Assembly (NCBI GenBank): GCA_963995525.1
Contig: OZ023209.1
Location: 11,346,199 to 11,410,198, forward strand
DNA from: Escarpia spicata
Lineage: Eukaryota; Annelida; Polychaeta; Sabellida; Siboglinidae
Direction: 5' to 3'
DNA length: 64,000 bases
A program made the translations under genes and the position numbers. A model generated the notes under the pieces. The model made no database searches. It saw nothing but the letters and a program-made list of their open reading frames with translations, and was not told where the DNA came from. Below, piece by piece: positions 1-13,592 of this stretch. Every line of letters begins with the position of its first letter. Position 1 is the stretch's first letter.

Positions 1-317
1 CCCTAACGATTCATGCCATTCTCTTTGGATTTCTTGTAACCAATTAACCAGAAATAGAGACATCTTTGTCTGGTGTCAATAATTGCAATGTATCGACAAA
101 TAAACATGACACTCCTTTGATAAGAGTTATAAATGTTAATACCCAACATAGTTGGGTATGGTGATTACAGACAACATCATCCCAATATCACCTTCCTTTA
201 ATTTATAGAGTTTCTTCACCACTAGCAACCAGAACAATGTATTATCTTCTGACCACCTAATTGAGCATGTCCCCATGCAACTCCAACGTGTGTCCTTTAA
301 ATGAAAAGGGCATATAA
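1..317. other. no gene recognised
   Basis: I see no open frame of note, no known repeat and no RNA signal. It lies just downstream of the minus-strand integrase relic and may hold its 3' flank. Confidence 0.4.
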
Positions 318-1989
318 CTAAATTTCGACTGCATTATCAGGATGGAGAACTAGAGCCCTCAGTGTGTAGTACAAGTCAACTCCTTCCTGTGCGTATGTTG
401 GTGGTGCAAATCCATATTCCACCATGTACATTAACAGTAGTTCAAACATGTCCTGATCACTGGTACATTCATCCCGGAAGTTGCATTCCGTTCTGCAAAT
501 ATCGACGTCTCTCTGGTCCACTGCCGTTTTTGCGAGGACGAATTTGATGGTTGTTCCAGATTGACACAACGTCATTCTGAAAGCAATCATTATTTTGGTA
601 CGAATTAGACAAGATAAAACATTTTTATTGTGACTGACGCCTGACAAGTCCACAAAATACAGAACATGTCTACCCCTTCTCTGATACATTTATTTTGGCT
701 TCAAGAAATTATCCCGAGAACGGTCAGTGACGACAATGGCGGAAGCATTTAACGTCATGTCATTGCTGACGTCCAAATACATGGCACTAGTGATTTTCTG
801 TACAATTTGCAAAGCACAATGTTGCCCCCACACCCAAGCAGTGTCCTTAGCAGAGCATTAATTCCCGACACACAGAGAGTAATTTGGGTTGTGGACAATC
901 CAATTTTAGTTATTTTTTTCAAATCACAGGAATGAAATTATCAAAATTGATCAAATCACACGTCGCAGGAAGCAACCAACTCTCCGTGACCTTGACGCAT
1001 AGCCCATCCCCATGCCAAGATAACTTGTGGGACATCCCATACATTGGCGAAGCAGCCTCGCAACCACGTTAAATGTGTAACGGTTATCATATCTGCACCA
1101 AATTGGAGAAACAGAACTGCATCAGATTTGTGTCAATGACATCACCGGTGAAATCACCTTGGTCTTTCAAGGATCTGAGGGTGTTCATCCAGAATTGGGT
1201 ACACTCCTTTCTCAAAATGCACCAAAAACTTTCTATTCTTTGGTTGTGCATGCTTGCTCCGTACAGGAAACTGTCCCGTCCAGATAAGAATGTCTGCATT
1301 CGTGCTACGTGACCATTTTCAGTTCCCACGTATCCACGCACTAGTTGCGGACAACCAGCAAGCTCGCCTGCAGCATCCATATAGTAGCCAGCAATCACCC
1401 TGGGATTGCTACTTGTATGAAACACATTCGGCCATATTATATACCTGGAAAACCCATCAATGCATCCAATGATACATAGGCCGAGTGGCTTAAGTTTATC
1501 GTACGAATCCACGTGCCAGAGGTAATTGGACCCTTTGATAAAATACTGTCTCCTTTTTAGTCGACCCTTTTTCCTCAGTTCAATACCTTCAGGGTCAAGA
1601 ATTTGCATCAATGTGTACACCACCTCCCTTGATGCAACCATCCCTGCTTGCCGGCACTCGAGGTGCATCCACCGGTAGCCATGCTGGTTCCCGGAACCAC
1701 GGATTTGCTCGTTAATAAATAGGGCTAGTTCCAATATGTCAGTGCAATGTCTCCGTCGAAACATATTTTGCCGACTCGGCGAGCGCTTAAGAGTCCTCAT
1801 ACTAATCACTATGCAGTGGTTGATGGCCAGAGCACCGAGAATTTCCATGTAACTTAACCCGACGTGGAAGTACAGAGCAGCCGCAACGTCACGATCCGTG
1901 GCTTCCAACACCAGTTCTGATAGTTCCCCCGCTACCCGCACGTGTACGGTTGATATAATTACGTGGCGGCCGTATATTCCTTGCTCCAC
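318..1989 (-). pseudogene. integrase-core (rve/DDE-type) protein relic, two exon-like parts
   Basis: Part 1 (1087-1989, 300 aa) has an N-terminal helix-turn-helix-like stretch (near residues 40-75) and an integrase catalytic core of the kind found in multicopy uncharacterised proteins of corals, amphioxus, molluscs and fish. The first acidic residue is in WHVDSYDKLKP, a family motif GCIDGFSRYIIW follows, and the glutamate is in HNQRIESFW. The middle aspartate, expected just before GTENG, is replaced by Tyr (GYVGTENG), so the DDE triad is broken. Part 2 (318-576) continues the family: WNNHQIRPRKN is readable from 576, followed after a frame change by a Cys-rich tail ending in DLYYTLRAL. Part 2 is preceded by a good acceptor (TTGCTTTCAG). 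At the end of part 1 the expected donor reads CAG-ATATGA instead of CAG-GT. I infer a decayed copy that was split by an intron. Family recognition is firm; splicing is inferred. Confidence 0.7.
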
Positions 1990-2037
1990 ATTTGATTGCT
2001 GAAAAAGCGTTGCACTTCCGGTTCTTTACTATCTATT

Positions 2038-2097
2038 ATCTCGTAATTACGAGATAGTATCTCGTAATTACAAGATAGTATCTCGTAATAACGAGAT
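2038..2097. repeat. three tandem 18-bp palindromes, period 21 bp
   Basis: Unit 1, ATCTCGTAATTACGAGAT (2038-2055), is a perfect palindrome. Units 2 (2059-2076) and 3 (2080-2097) each carry one change, and AGT spacers separate them. The array sits 49 bp upstream of the integrase ORF start. It could be the end of a mobile element or a protein-binding array. Confidence 0.8.
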
Positions 2098-2504
2098 AGA
2101 AGATTTTATTCTGGTGGCACCAACAGGCTTCCGTAGTATCACTCTTCAAAACTTCGCAGTAACGTGTATAGCTAATAACTTCTATAAACTAGCAGCCTGG
2201 CTAGCAACGTCCACAACAGAACTGATGCAAGACACTTGTGATTCAAGACCAAGTTCAGCGAAGATATGTTACATAAGTGACATGATGAATTTATGACGTT
2301 CGCTATGACGTAAATTTAAGCAGATTTTTCGAAACGCGAGTTACAGTAGATGAGTTACTCCACTTTTATTTGCATCCTGTGCAGTGAAATGTGCCATACT
2401 CACAAACCAGCTTCACTTAATTCTGACCTCTATTTTGTACACACAACTGTCGTGACGTAATGTTGATCACTGACTCAACCCTAAATCAATCTCCAACACT
2501 TAAC
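2098..2504. other. no gene recognised
   Basis: The flank between the palindrome array and the 3' tail of LINE A holds only short chance frames. Confidence 0.4.
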
Positions 2505-2999
2505 AATAATAATAATAATGTATTTATTTCAGACATTAATCATGTCCATATATAAAATAAAACATCAATGAAAGTATGTAAATATATATAAAAAATACAT
2601 CGATAAGAACAACATGTTTAAAAATTATATAAATCCCGAACCAACTGGTGCCGCAGTTTCGAAGTACAATACATGTCGCTAGTTTTAATGCTATCAATAA
2701 TTGGATTCAAAGACATGTCAATCCTATTCATTAGGCCAAAAACAGCTTTTCTGATTACACATTTACCCGAGCTGACATTAGCTGTAGCAAACATTAGGCT
2801 AGCGCTACATCTCATGGGCCAATTGTTCAATATCCTGAAAGAGTTGTTATATGTAACAACCAATTGCTGAAAATTAACTTTTCTAAAGTTCACCCATAAC
2901 GCACACATATAGATATTACCAAAATACGTTGTAAATAGCTTATTTTTTTACATCAGTTGAACAAAAGTGGAATCTTTGACGTAACATATTACTCTTGTC

Positions 3000-5273
3000 A
3001 TACAAAAGTCTCACTTTGGCTTGCATGTCAGACTCATCAGACAAGTTATTAGAAATGACATGTCCAAGATATTTACAAGAGGTGGCAAAGTTTAACTTCC
3101 TTCATCCTAATGTCACTTCTTTAGAAAGATTTGACTTTCTAGATTCAAAGTACATGGCCAGGGATTTACCCGCATTGTATTGCACGTCATGCTCACATCC
3201 ATATGAGTAACACAAGTAATGTTTGTAGTCCTTTAGCAGAAGGTGCAAACAGAAGTAGATCATCAGCGTATATAAGGTGATTAACAACCATGTTACCAAG
3301 ACTACAACAATATGTTTTTTTTGCAGTTGTATACTTATATTATCCATATAAATTTTAAAAAGTAAAGGCGATAACTTCCAACCTTGCTTAACACCATTGC
3401 CTACCGAGAAGAAGTCCGAGTAGGTATTTCCCCATCGTATGCATACACATTGATTATTGAATTCATTGCTGGGTACTCTTAAGATATATTTCGGTACATT
3501 TCGTTGTTCTAGTTTCGTTAAAAGTTTATATCGGTTGACACGATCAAATGCCTTTGATGCATCTAAAAACGCGACATGCATAGCTGAACTATGTTCAGTA
3601 TAGAACCTTAATAATTCCTTAAATGCAAACACGCATAACTCCGTTCCATGTTTAGGCTTAAAGCCAAATTGATTAGGAGTGGTTTCCAAGTACATTTCCA
3701 TTCTGTTAAAAAGAACAGTGTCTTAGTCTTTAATAATTGGTACAATAACAGACTGTGACATTTCTTTTGGTAAATAACCATGCACAAGAATCGAAGACAC
3801 AAGGATAGACAAAAGCACAGCGAGTTGAGAATCAGCGAACTTAATATGTTCTGCATTGATACCGTCCAGACCTGGTGACTTATTTTTTGAGAGTCCATTA
3901 ATAATATCCATCAGTTTAACTGCACCAACAGTCATTCCCTTATTGCCAGTGGAACAATCATAACAAACTTTATCACATCGGCTATCCTCCACATCATTAA
4001 ATAAAAAAAATTCATAATGATGCTTCCACATTGACCCGATGTTTACGTCACCGTGTATATTATCAATGTTTGTCGGAAGTTTTACTTTACTGTTCGTACA
4101 GTGCTTAATTTCTTTCCAGAATTTGCGGTGGTCTTTTGACACAACTGTTCGGCAATGTTATCAGCAATGATAGTTTCTTTCTCGCTTTTACATTTTCTGG
4201 TCGTCTGCTTGAATTTCATTCTGGATAATTTCATAACATCAAAATTTTCACCTAGTCTAGGTTTACCAATCTCTTTCTCTCTCTATATATGGTAAGCATC
4301 ACGGGCTGCACAATGAAGCTCTTTCACTCGCTTGTTCCACCCTGGTACAGCATTATACTTATAAGCACCTTTGCAATTTGACCGAAGTGTGTGACCACAC
4401 CTCTTCAATGTAATCACGAGAGAATTGTAAAAGTCATCGAGATCATCATGATGATTACAATTATGACAATTGGGATCAGCGCATCTAGCACCCGGTGGAA
4501 TATTCAGTTTGCTCAATTCAACGTTCGTGCATTCTCTATATGCGTCAATATATTGTGGGTGTAATCTGTCCCAGTGTTTGCCTTGCTTAATTTAATTAGT
4601 ATTGACACTACCACTAAAGCATTATTGTATAATAGCACTGTCTATGCTGAACGATATGCGGAGGTGATCAGAATAAATAATGTCATAAAATATGGACATG
4701 TTAGATAGGCAAACCTTCGCATCAGCGGTACATATGATATGGTCTAGCCATGATGTAGTTCCCCAGGCAGAACGAACGTATGTATATGTGTCTATCGGGA
4801 GAGTATCTTGATCACATATAGCCAGAGTAAATTATTTGCAGAAATCAAGTAAGATATCCCCAAAAACTTATTTCTGGAAAATATCAGCTTTAAAATCACC
4901 AACGATAGTGATACATGAGTTATTAATGTTATTAACATATACAGCAATTTTAGACATAATCATTGAACATTCTTATGCCGCATAGCCAGTCACAGCATTG
5001 GTCAAGAATGGTGATGTATTGATCAAGGGAATGTTTCCATAAAGAACCTACTCCACCAGACGGTCTACCAGTTAACATACCACAAGATGCATCTACAGGA
5101 GAAACACCATAACCCACATAACCATCGTGACAGGTGTTTAGTATATGGCAATCTTGTTTAGTAAGCATAAGCTCTTGTAGGCACAGTATATCATATTTAA
5201 TTAACAAATCATTTAAGAAGGGCATAAAACCTTTAAATCCATTACAATTAAAAGATGTGATGTTAATTTCCAT
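3000..5273 (-). pseudogene. LINE A ORF2, endonuclease-reverse transcriptase, frameshifted
   Basis: The start at 5273 gives a typical AP-endonuclease opening (MEINITSFNCNG, then ILCLQELMLT with the catalytic Glu and a GGVGSLW block). This ends near 4950, and the region 4150-4950 is broken. Reverse transcriptase follows in pieces: 3723-4142 with KNKSPGLDGINAEHIK, and 3102-3701 with FLDASKAFDRVN and GVKQGWKLSPLLF. The YADD box (YADDLLLF) is present near 3230-3260 but in another frame than the preceding ORF, so a frameshift falls just before the active site. Intact family members run about 900 or more residues. Confidence 0.8.
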
Positions 5274-5276
5274 AAC

Positions 5277-6228
5277 TTATTTCTTGGTGTTAAAGAATTT
5301 CCTCAAGTGTACACGAGATGGCCAGTTGTCCTGGTCATAAAACGTAGATGCGTCATTGCACATAACATCAACCTTGAACAAGGCATAACTCTCATGCTTC
5401 CTTTTTTGTTTCACACATTTGGCCTCGAGCTTATGCACATATTTCACATACAAAGACATGCCATCAACAGTGACCGTAGGATCCAGTCGTGAGATAAAGG
5501 CTGTCAGGAATAGTCCATCCTTTACTTTTAGTTGGTTGCCGCATTTCCGCGTGCCTATCACCGCCTTCGATCCGTTACTGCGGCTTTTCTTGCCAGACAC
5601 CAGCTTAAAGCCATCATAAACGGTAGTCTTAATTGGTTGTTTCGCGACACCCGGCGCACGGCTCCCGATAACGTTCGCAGCTGGTAGTAGTGTTTTGTTA
5701 TCCATCGCAGGGCTACGCTGACGGGTGGACGTAGCTCGAATGTTACTCACGGTTACGTCGGCCGACGTGTGGCTCGGTTCGGCTGTGGTGACTGCGCTGA
5801 TCGGCGGCAGATTCACCCGAAGCGTCTGTCGATCATCTGTCGTGAGCTCAGGCTTACGCTGAGGCCATATCAGCGGGTCAGGTTCCCTCGATTTGACGGC
5901 TGTCATGTCACGCCGCAGATCCGCCATTTCTGCCCGCATCGCACGAAACTCGGAAATAATGTGACCGAAGTCGATGTTGTTGACGTCGAGCGACGGCAGG
6001 GTGGACACATCAGTAACCGCAAACACTGGCAGTCCCCTAGACTTGTGCAGCGCGATCAGTATATCTTCAATGTTGTTTTTTCTCTTTATGATGCCCTTGC
6101 CGGCGCCGGCCCTGACGCAGAGCAAGATTCTTGACAACTTCGCATTCGTATAGGGTCTGTTTGGCTGCTTCGATCTCGCTGGAAGTGAAGTGGTCTACGC
6201 ACAACGTAAATCCGGTCCACTTCAAACA
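5277..6228 (-). pseudogene. LINE A ORF1 (RNA-binding protein), one frameshift
   Basis: The open frame 5277-6137 codes for 286 aa. It contains a short heptad-like stretch (near residues 55-80, EFRAMRAEMADLRRDM), a low-complexity linker, and a C-terminal block LFLTAFISRLDPTVTVDGM followed by NWPSRVHLRKFF. This block is the SRL...WP...R-F pattern common at the end of ORF1 in this LINE group. A further N-terminal piece in another frame (KWTGFTLC, then SSEIEAAKQTL) extends homology to about 6228, so there is a frameshift near 6110. The stop TAA is followed, after three bases and in the same frame, by the ORF2 ATG. Confidence 0.7.
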
Positions 6229-6539
6229 TCAGCGCATTTGAAACTGAGCGCACTCATAACTGGTGAGGATCTAGCATTTGACCAACGGGTGAGCACTGTC
6301 ACATATTTAAAATACCATCTGCTCACCAAAACCCTCCAACTGGATCTCGTTTGATGGCAAAACTGGTGGGCGTGTCAAGATTTCAAATGTAATTTTTTTG
6401 TAATTGCTGTAACGTGAAAACTAGTCAATATGTCTGGGTACATCCATCGATACAATGGTAGATAGCATTATAATCTGTATGATGCCATTAAATTATGCAG
6501 TTGCAACTTCAGGTACAGCCTTTTGAAACATTGAGCCTA
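6229..6539. other. LINE A 5' flank, no gene
   Basis: No reading frame or repeat is recognised between LINE A and duplication copy A. Confidence 0.4.
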
Positions 6540-6814
6540 CAAGATCCCCATTCCACCGGGCCACTAGGTAAAATTGTAAAAAGTCCAACTCTACGAACCA
6601 CCCAAGAGGGTCCGTTGGCACACCTACTTAATATGAGTTTCATAAATGCGAAACTGCCGAGAAATGCTGAACGTACAGACAAACAAACGCGCAAACAAGC
6701 AATCAGAGATCCATACTCTGCTTATTAATATAAACGTCGCCAACTGGTCGACGGCCATCACATCCACGAGTAACGTCATGAACAATAAATTTACGTTCAT
6801 CTTACGTACTACCC

Positions 6815-6875
6815 TAAAACCAATAAGAACCCTTAACCAACGGGAACGGGGCATTTCGAAGACATATAATAGTGC
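6815..6875 (+). promoter_or_regulatory. possible promoter block of the cysteine-rich peptide gene
   Basis: CCAAT (6820-6824) is followed 40 bp later by a TATA-like CATATAATAG (about 6863-6872), with a GC-rich GGGAACGGGGC between them. The block lies about 375 bp upstream of the exon 1 ATG and is kept in copy B (about 11933 and 11977). Copy C starts just downstream of the CCAAT part. Assignment rests on motif and position only. Confidence 0.35.
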
Positions 6876-7244
6876 ATCATAGTTACAACAGTAAAACCGT
6901 CAGCGTCAATTATAATAATAAAATATCATTGGCAAACGAGTGATGTTCAAGCATTGTTATGTCTGAGATGCCACCTACTCCTGGCGCTGTATAACTTGAC
7001 AGCAAATGAGGCGGGGCGAAAGTTCAAGTACCAGTTACAGGGAACGTGCCCATTGTTACATGGATCAAACGTACGTGGTGTCGATGATCTGGTTGTGTTT
7101 CTATAAGAATTTTGTGACTTATACATGATTTCCATGACGTATCAGTGAGTGTCGGACGTTCAATGGCGGATGGGAATTGAGTTTCAAACGGCTACAGTGC
7201 TTAGACAGGAGGGAAGACCCGCTACCATTGCCGCCGAGGGAGAA

Positions 7245-8611
<1,367 letters not shown>

Positions 8612-9951
8612 TTTCTGTGAAACCAATGCTGACTGAACGTAATCTGAATAATCGATTTTTTTGTGATGTCAGTTGTCACGAATGCAAGGTAACGAGTATT
8701 CTCGAAACGTTGCACCGACATGTTTTAGCAGTATTATTTGTGTTCTTGGACATGTCTAGGCGTTTTGTCTTTGATATGCCATCAGCACATAGCAAAATAT
8801 TATTAGCATTATATTGATGGCTGACTGTCATTTAGTCATTCGGCATAAGGGAATAATACTTGTAAGAAAATAACGGGAATTCCTGTCAGCTGTTCAATTA
8901 TATAAAAAGTCGGAGGTATTTACTTATTTCACTATATAATAAACACTGCACGCATGCATAGTTTGGCTCACAAGGGCATACCTCTCAAAATGGTCTATGG
9001 CTACATGTATATGTTATTCCTCCGCCCTTTACCCCAGAACGTCAACTCCCTCAATCCTCCCACGATCTAAGCCTCCCCTAAGTGTCCCTTGACGCCAACC
9101 AGATTCACGCGACTGGTCTTTTCCTCTCTGAAGTAGTGAAGAGGTCACCACGATGACCATTCACTTCCGGTTATGTGTTTTCCCAGATGCATGTTAGCCT
9201 ACAATGCACTCACAGAGCCAGGTTAATTATTATTATTAAATTGAGGATTACTGAAGTACATTTTATTATTTACATTCGCTGTCATCAACGTATTACTAGA
9301 TTTAAGAAGAACAGAACCTCCCCGCGGTGTACATAAACAGGAGACAACAAAGCAAACTTTACCAGTTTAATTTCAACCTTCTATTAATCTGATTTTCCAC
9401 ATCTTACAACCAAATTACGCCCACTATTTACCCATATCTTTATACTACTGCTGAGTAATACTAATTTTGTTTCTTTCAATTGCGTAGGTGTACGCTTTTT
9501 CCAACATATTAGACTTGTTTCATAAGCAAATGCCAATTTGCTGTAATATTATTTTAAAGAATTTTTGTATGCAGCTGTTGGGGGAATTAATAACTTACAT
9601 CGACTGAAACCCGTCGATTAAGCTGAGAAAGGTCTTGTTAAAAGTGCATTGACAACAGTGTCTTAACAAAGCGTTAATGTTGCCTAACATTTGAAAATGG
9701 CAGGGCTCCTATATAATATGTTAACAACCAAGGTAAACAGAGAAAGTTATCCCCTATATAGTGGAAGCAGAATCAGAAAGCCTTCAAATAGTAATTTAGT
9801 ATATTTAATATGCATCAAATGTTGGGTATTTTACAAACAAATTAAAAACCTGCAGTGGCGGATGCGGGTGTTTGTTTGAAAGGAAAATGACCGAGAAACC
9901 CATTTTACCGGTATAGGACGTCCAAAACACTAACTCTTGACTTAACTTGAC
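8612..9951. other. 3' flank of the cysteine-rich gene, shared with copy C
   Basis: No coding exon is seen. The stretch aligns along its length with 20800-22795 of copy C apart from an inserted CGCAT-rich array there. A segment at 9690-9930 ending AGAAACCCATTTTACC is a dispersed repeat, also near 22540-22790, 37150-37360 and, inverted, 43880-44160. Confidence 0.6.
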
Positions 9952-10194
9952 TTACATGCCGATGCCAGTTTGACCCCTTGCTATCCTCCTGGATGTCATA
10001 CCCCTCCATTTCGTCTTGTCTGGAACACACCTCTCTGCTGTTAAAAGTTGGAGCCCAGTGGCCTGTCTAACTTGGTCACTCCTTCTCTTACGCGGCCTTC
10101 CTCGTTTTCTGTGTGCTTTAAAGTCTTCATTGAAAGCTATTTTATGAACTTTTCGTTTGGTATACGGGTAGACATGTCCAAACCACGAAGTCAT
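9952..10194 (-). pseudogene. C-terminal tail of an RTE/Craniate-type LINE reverse transcriptase (copy A)
   Basis: The 80-aa frame holds WFGHVYPYTKRK, RKRGRPRKR and TKWRGM, the arrangement (W.GH..R, RGRP..RW.D, W-R) seen at the C-terminus of many LINE RT proteins. It is a fragment only. A matching copy lies at 22797-23080. It is oriented opposite to the neighbouring RT fragment at 10350-11090, so the source element was rearranged before the block duplicated. Confidence 0.65.
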
Positions 10195-10349
10195 CTATGT
10201 CTGATGACATTTGAGATGGATTCAGGATGAATGTCTCGTAGAGCGGAGGAGTGTCGTAAGGAGGGGAGTGAGTGCCCATCGTATACAGCTATGGTCCTCT
10301 AGTATCAATCACACCCAAATGATGCAAGTTAGCCTACCTAAGAAGTTCA

Positions 10350-11090
<741 letters not shown>

Positions 11091-11645
11091 AGAATGATAC
11101 AACAACAATAAAACACACGTTTGTTTATCAGTAGCGAATCAATACTGAACAGTTGAGCTGAAACAGGTTAGTTGCCATGTATATTGGAAAACATACCATA
11201 TGTTATATTTCGCTATGTTATAGATACGCAGGCACATGTATTCCACATTGAACGTTACGGTAGCCTATCACGATACGACTATTGTGTATGCGTATCACCA
11301 TACGGATATTGTATATGGTGTACCGTACCGTGTGTATGTAAATGGTGATTTTCCGCTATATCATTCCGAACTTACTACTGCTACACACACACGCACTCAC
11401 GAACGCATGCACGCACGCACGCACGCACGCAGGTGCGTGTGTGAGTTTCCAGGACTACCCCTTTTCAAAACACTATTAACATCAACATATACGTGTCGTG
11501 CATTAAAATAAAATGCACATTATTACTACGATACAATGGCACAAATGAGATGTTGACAACAGGGGCATGGCGAGGCTAAGCTTAGTTATCCAAGCGAAGT
11601 ATAAGGAACAATAGCTTATACACTTAACATTTATATCCCCTAACC
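11091..11645. other. no gene recognised
   Basis: It contains a short (GCAC)n stretch near 11400-11430 and no supported coding sequence. Confidence 0.4.
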
Positions 11646-12770
11646 AAGATCCCCATTCCACGGGGCCACTAGGTACAATTTTAAAAAGTCCAACTCTACG
11701 AACCACCCGAAAGGGTCTGTTGGCACACCTACTCAATACAATTATCAGTCCCATCAATGCGAAACTGGCGGATAAATGCTGAACATACAGACGAACAAAC
11801 ACGCAAACAAACAATCAGAGATCCAGACTCTGCTTATTAATATAAACGTCGCCAACTGGTCGAAGGCCATCGCATCGACGAGTAACATGATGAACACTCA
11901 ATTTACGTTCATATTATGTACGACGCTAAAACCAATAAGAACCCTTAACCAACGGGAACGGGGCATTTCGAAGACATATAATAGTGCGTCATAGTTACAA
12001 CAGTAAAACCGGCAGCGTCAATTATAATACATGTATCATTGGCAAACAAGTGATGTTCAAACATTGTTATGTCTGAGGTGCGACCTACTCCAGGCGCTGT
12101 GTAACTTGACACCAAATGAGGCACGGCGAAAGCTCAAGAACCAGTTACTCGCAAAAAGGGAACGTGTCCATTGCTACATGGAACACACGTAAGTGGTATC
12201 GATGATCTGGTTGTGTTTCTATAAGAATAGTGTGACTTATAAATGATTTCCATGACGTATCAGTGAGTGTCGGACGTTCATTGGCGGATGGGAATTGAGT
12301 TTCAAACGGCTACAGACCCGCTACCGTTGCCGCCGAGGGAGAAATGGAACTAAAGGTTCGGCTTGTAGGTAGTCTTCGTCGATATATTCGGAATTGTGTA
12401 GTTACCTTCAGGAGTAGGAAATAAATAGTTGAAAGTGACTATATATCGATGAGGGTGTTCGTGTGCGTGTGCGTGTGCGTGTGCGTGTGCTTGTGCGTGT
12501 GCATGTGTGCATGTGTGAGTGAGAGCGTGCATTCGTTCGTTTGTGTGTGTACGTGTATGTGTGTGTATTTGTCTGTGAATGTGCGTGTGTGTGCGTGGAT
12601 GTGACAGCGTTCGTTGCGTGCATGTGTGCGTGCGTTCGCAAGTCATATATGATGAAAATCTACAATTGATAATTACACCACATACCGTGACCTTCTATGT
12701 ATGTGTGCATGTGTGCATGTGTGCATGTGTGCATGTGTGCATGTGTGCATGTATGCATGTGCGTATGTAA
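11646..12770 (+). repeat. segmental duplication, copy B (5' part only)
   Basis: It aligns with copy A from 6540 to the GT-rich intron. The GT array is short here (about 12450-12630), followed by (GTGCAT)n at 12700-12768. Homology stops there, so exon 2 and the 3' flank are missing. Confidence 0.85.
12344..12364 (+). pseudogene. orphan exon 1 of the cysteine-rich peptide gene (copy B)
   Basis: The 21-base coding exon is identical to copy A (MELKVRL) and its donor GTAGGT is intact at 12365. No matching exon 2 is found in the next 6 kb, so this is a 5' fragment. Splicing to exon 2 of copy C, 8 kb downstream, is conceivable but unsupported. Confidence 0.55.
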
Positions 12771-13592
12771 AACATTACCACTGTCTCGCGGATCGAACAA
12801 TAACTATAATCGGACGGTAACTTGATGCTTTTCCCGGGCCATGTCATATAGAAACAATATTTTGGGTGAGTCCAAATGACTGATCTGATAGAGCATGCGG
12901 CGCTCAGTGAAACACGAAGACCCTGAATGACCGTTCCATATATTGAAACTGATGAATCGTCATGTTGACATTACAATCATAACACTAGCAAGACGTACTA
13001 AAAGCCACTGTAGAAATGTCAGCATTTCATGATATGCCTCAGAATGTTTACGTCTCCTGCGGCGCAACGCGAAATACACACCTCAACACACCCGTTGAAA
13101 TGTCAGTAGGCGTTACGTGACCAAACAATCACATCCCAAGTGATATGATTTCTAATTGTAAAAATAAAGTGTTAACATAAGGACGCTAAGTGAAAAGAAA
13201 TTGGGCGTTAATAACTACGGTATATACATGTTTGTTTTATGCGAATAGCAAAAGAAATAACGAATATATTTGAGTGTACAATTATTCCTTCATCATTGTA
13301 CTGCTAATTTGCTAGTGGACAAATAATTGATTGTGTCATTTATGTAGGCCTATTAATGCGTTATCTATCTGCGAAGTTTATACGCCTACTTCCATGTGGA
13401 TTCGCTTCCTTTTATAACGACTTCTGATTCACCAATTTGCTACGCATTTTAGAAAACACAACGAGTTACATAATGTATTTGTTTTTGATATGCCATGTTT
13501 TCTAGAGGGCTTTTCTCCTAATCGAGAGAACAGTGTTGAACTACTTTCATCCAGAGGGTGCCACTGTGACAACAAGTTAAAAAACGACTACT
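12771..13592. other. no gene recognised
   Basis: This is a unique-looking AT-rich stretch between copy B and the minisatellite. Confidence 0.4.

Larger units (their letters stand above)
2505..6228 (-). mobile_element. LINE A: nearly full-length APE-type non-LTR retrotransposon
   Basis: On the minus strand the order is ORF1, ORF2 with AP endonuclease then reverse transcriptase, a 3' UTR, and a short trinucleotide (AAT/ATT) tail at about 2505-2520. The tail sequence TATTTCAGACA resembles the tails of LINE B (near 47320) and a fragment near 55770, which supports one family. The clade is probably in the Jockey/CR1/I group; I cannot place it further. Several frameshifts make ORF2 inactive. Confidence 0.85.

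Noticed and set aside
1080..1095. AT-AC (U12-type) intron at the integrase split
   Set aside because: The string ATATGATAAC does not match the U12 donor ATATCCTT, and the acceptor is a normal AG. A mutated GT donor is simpler.
6646..6882. Small plus-strand ORF conserved between copies A and B (also 11776-11994)
   Set aside because: The sequence similarity extends equally through non-coding flanks, and the block is promoter-like. Copy C lacks it and no signal or domain is seen.
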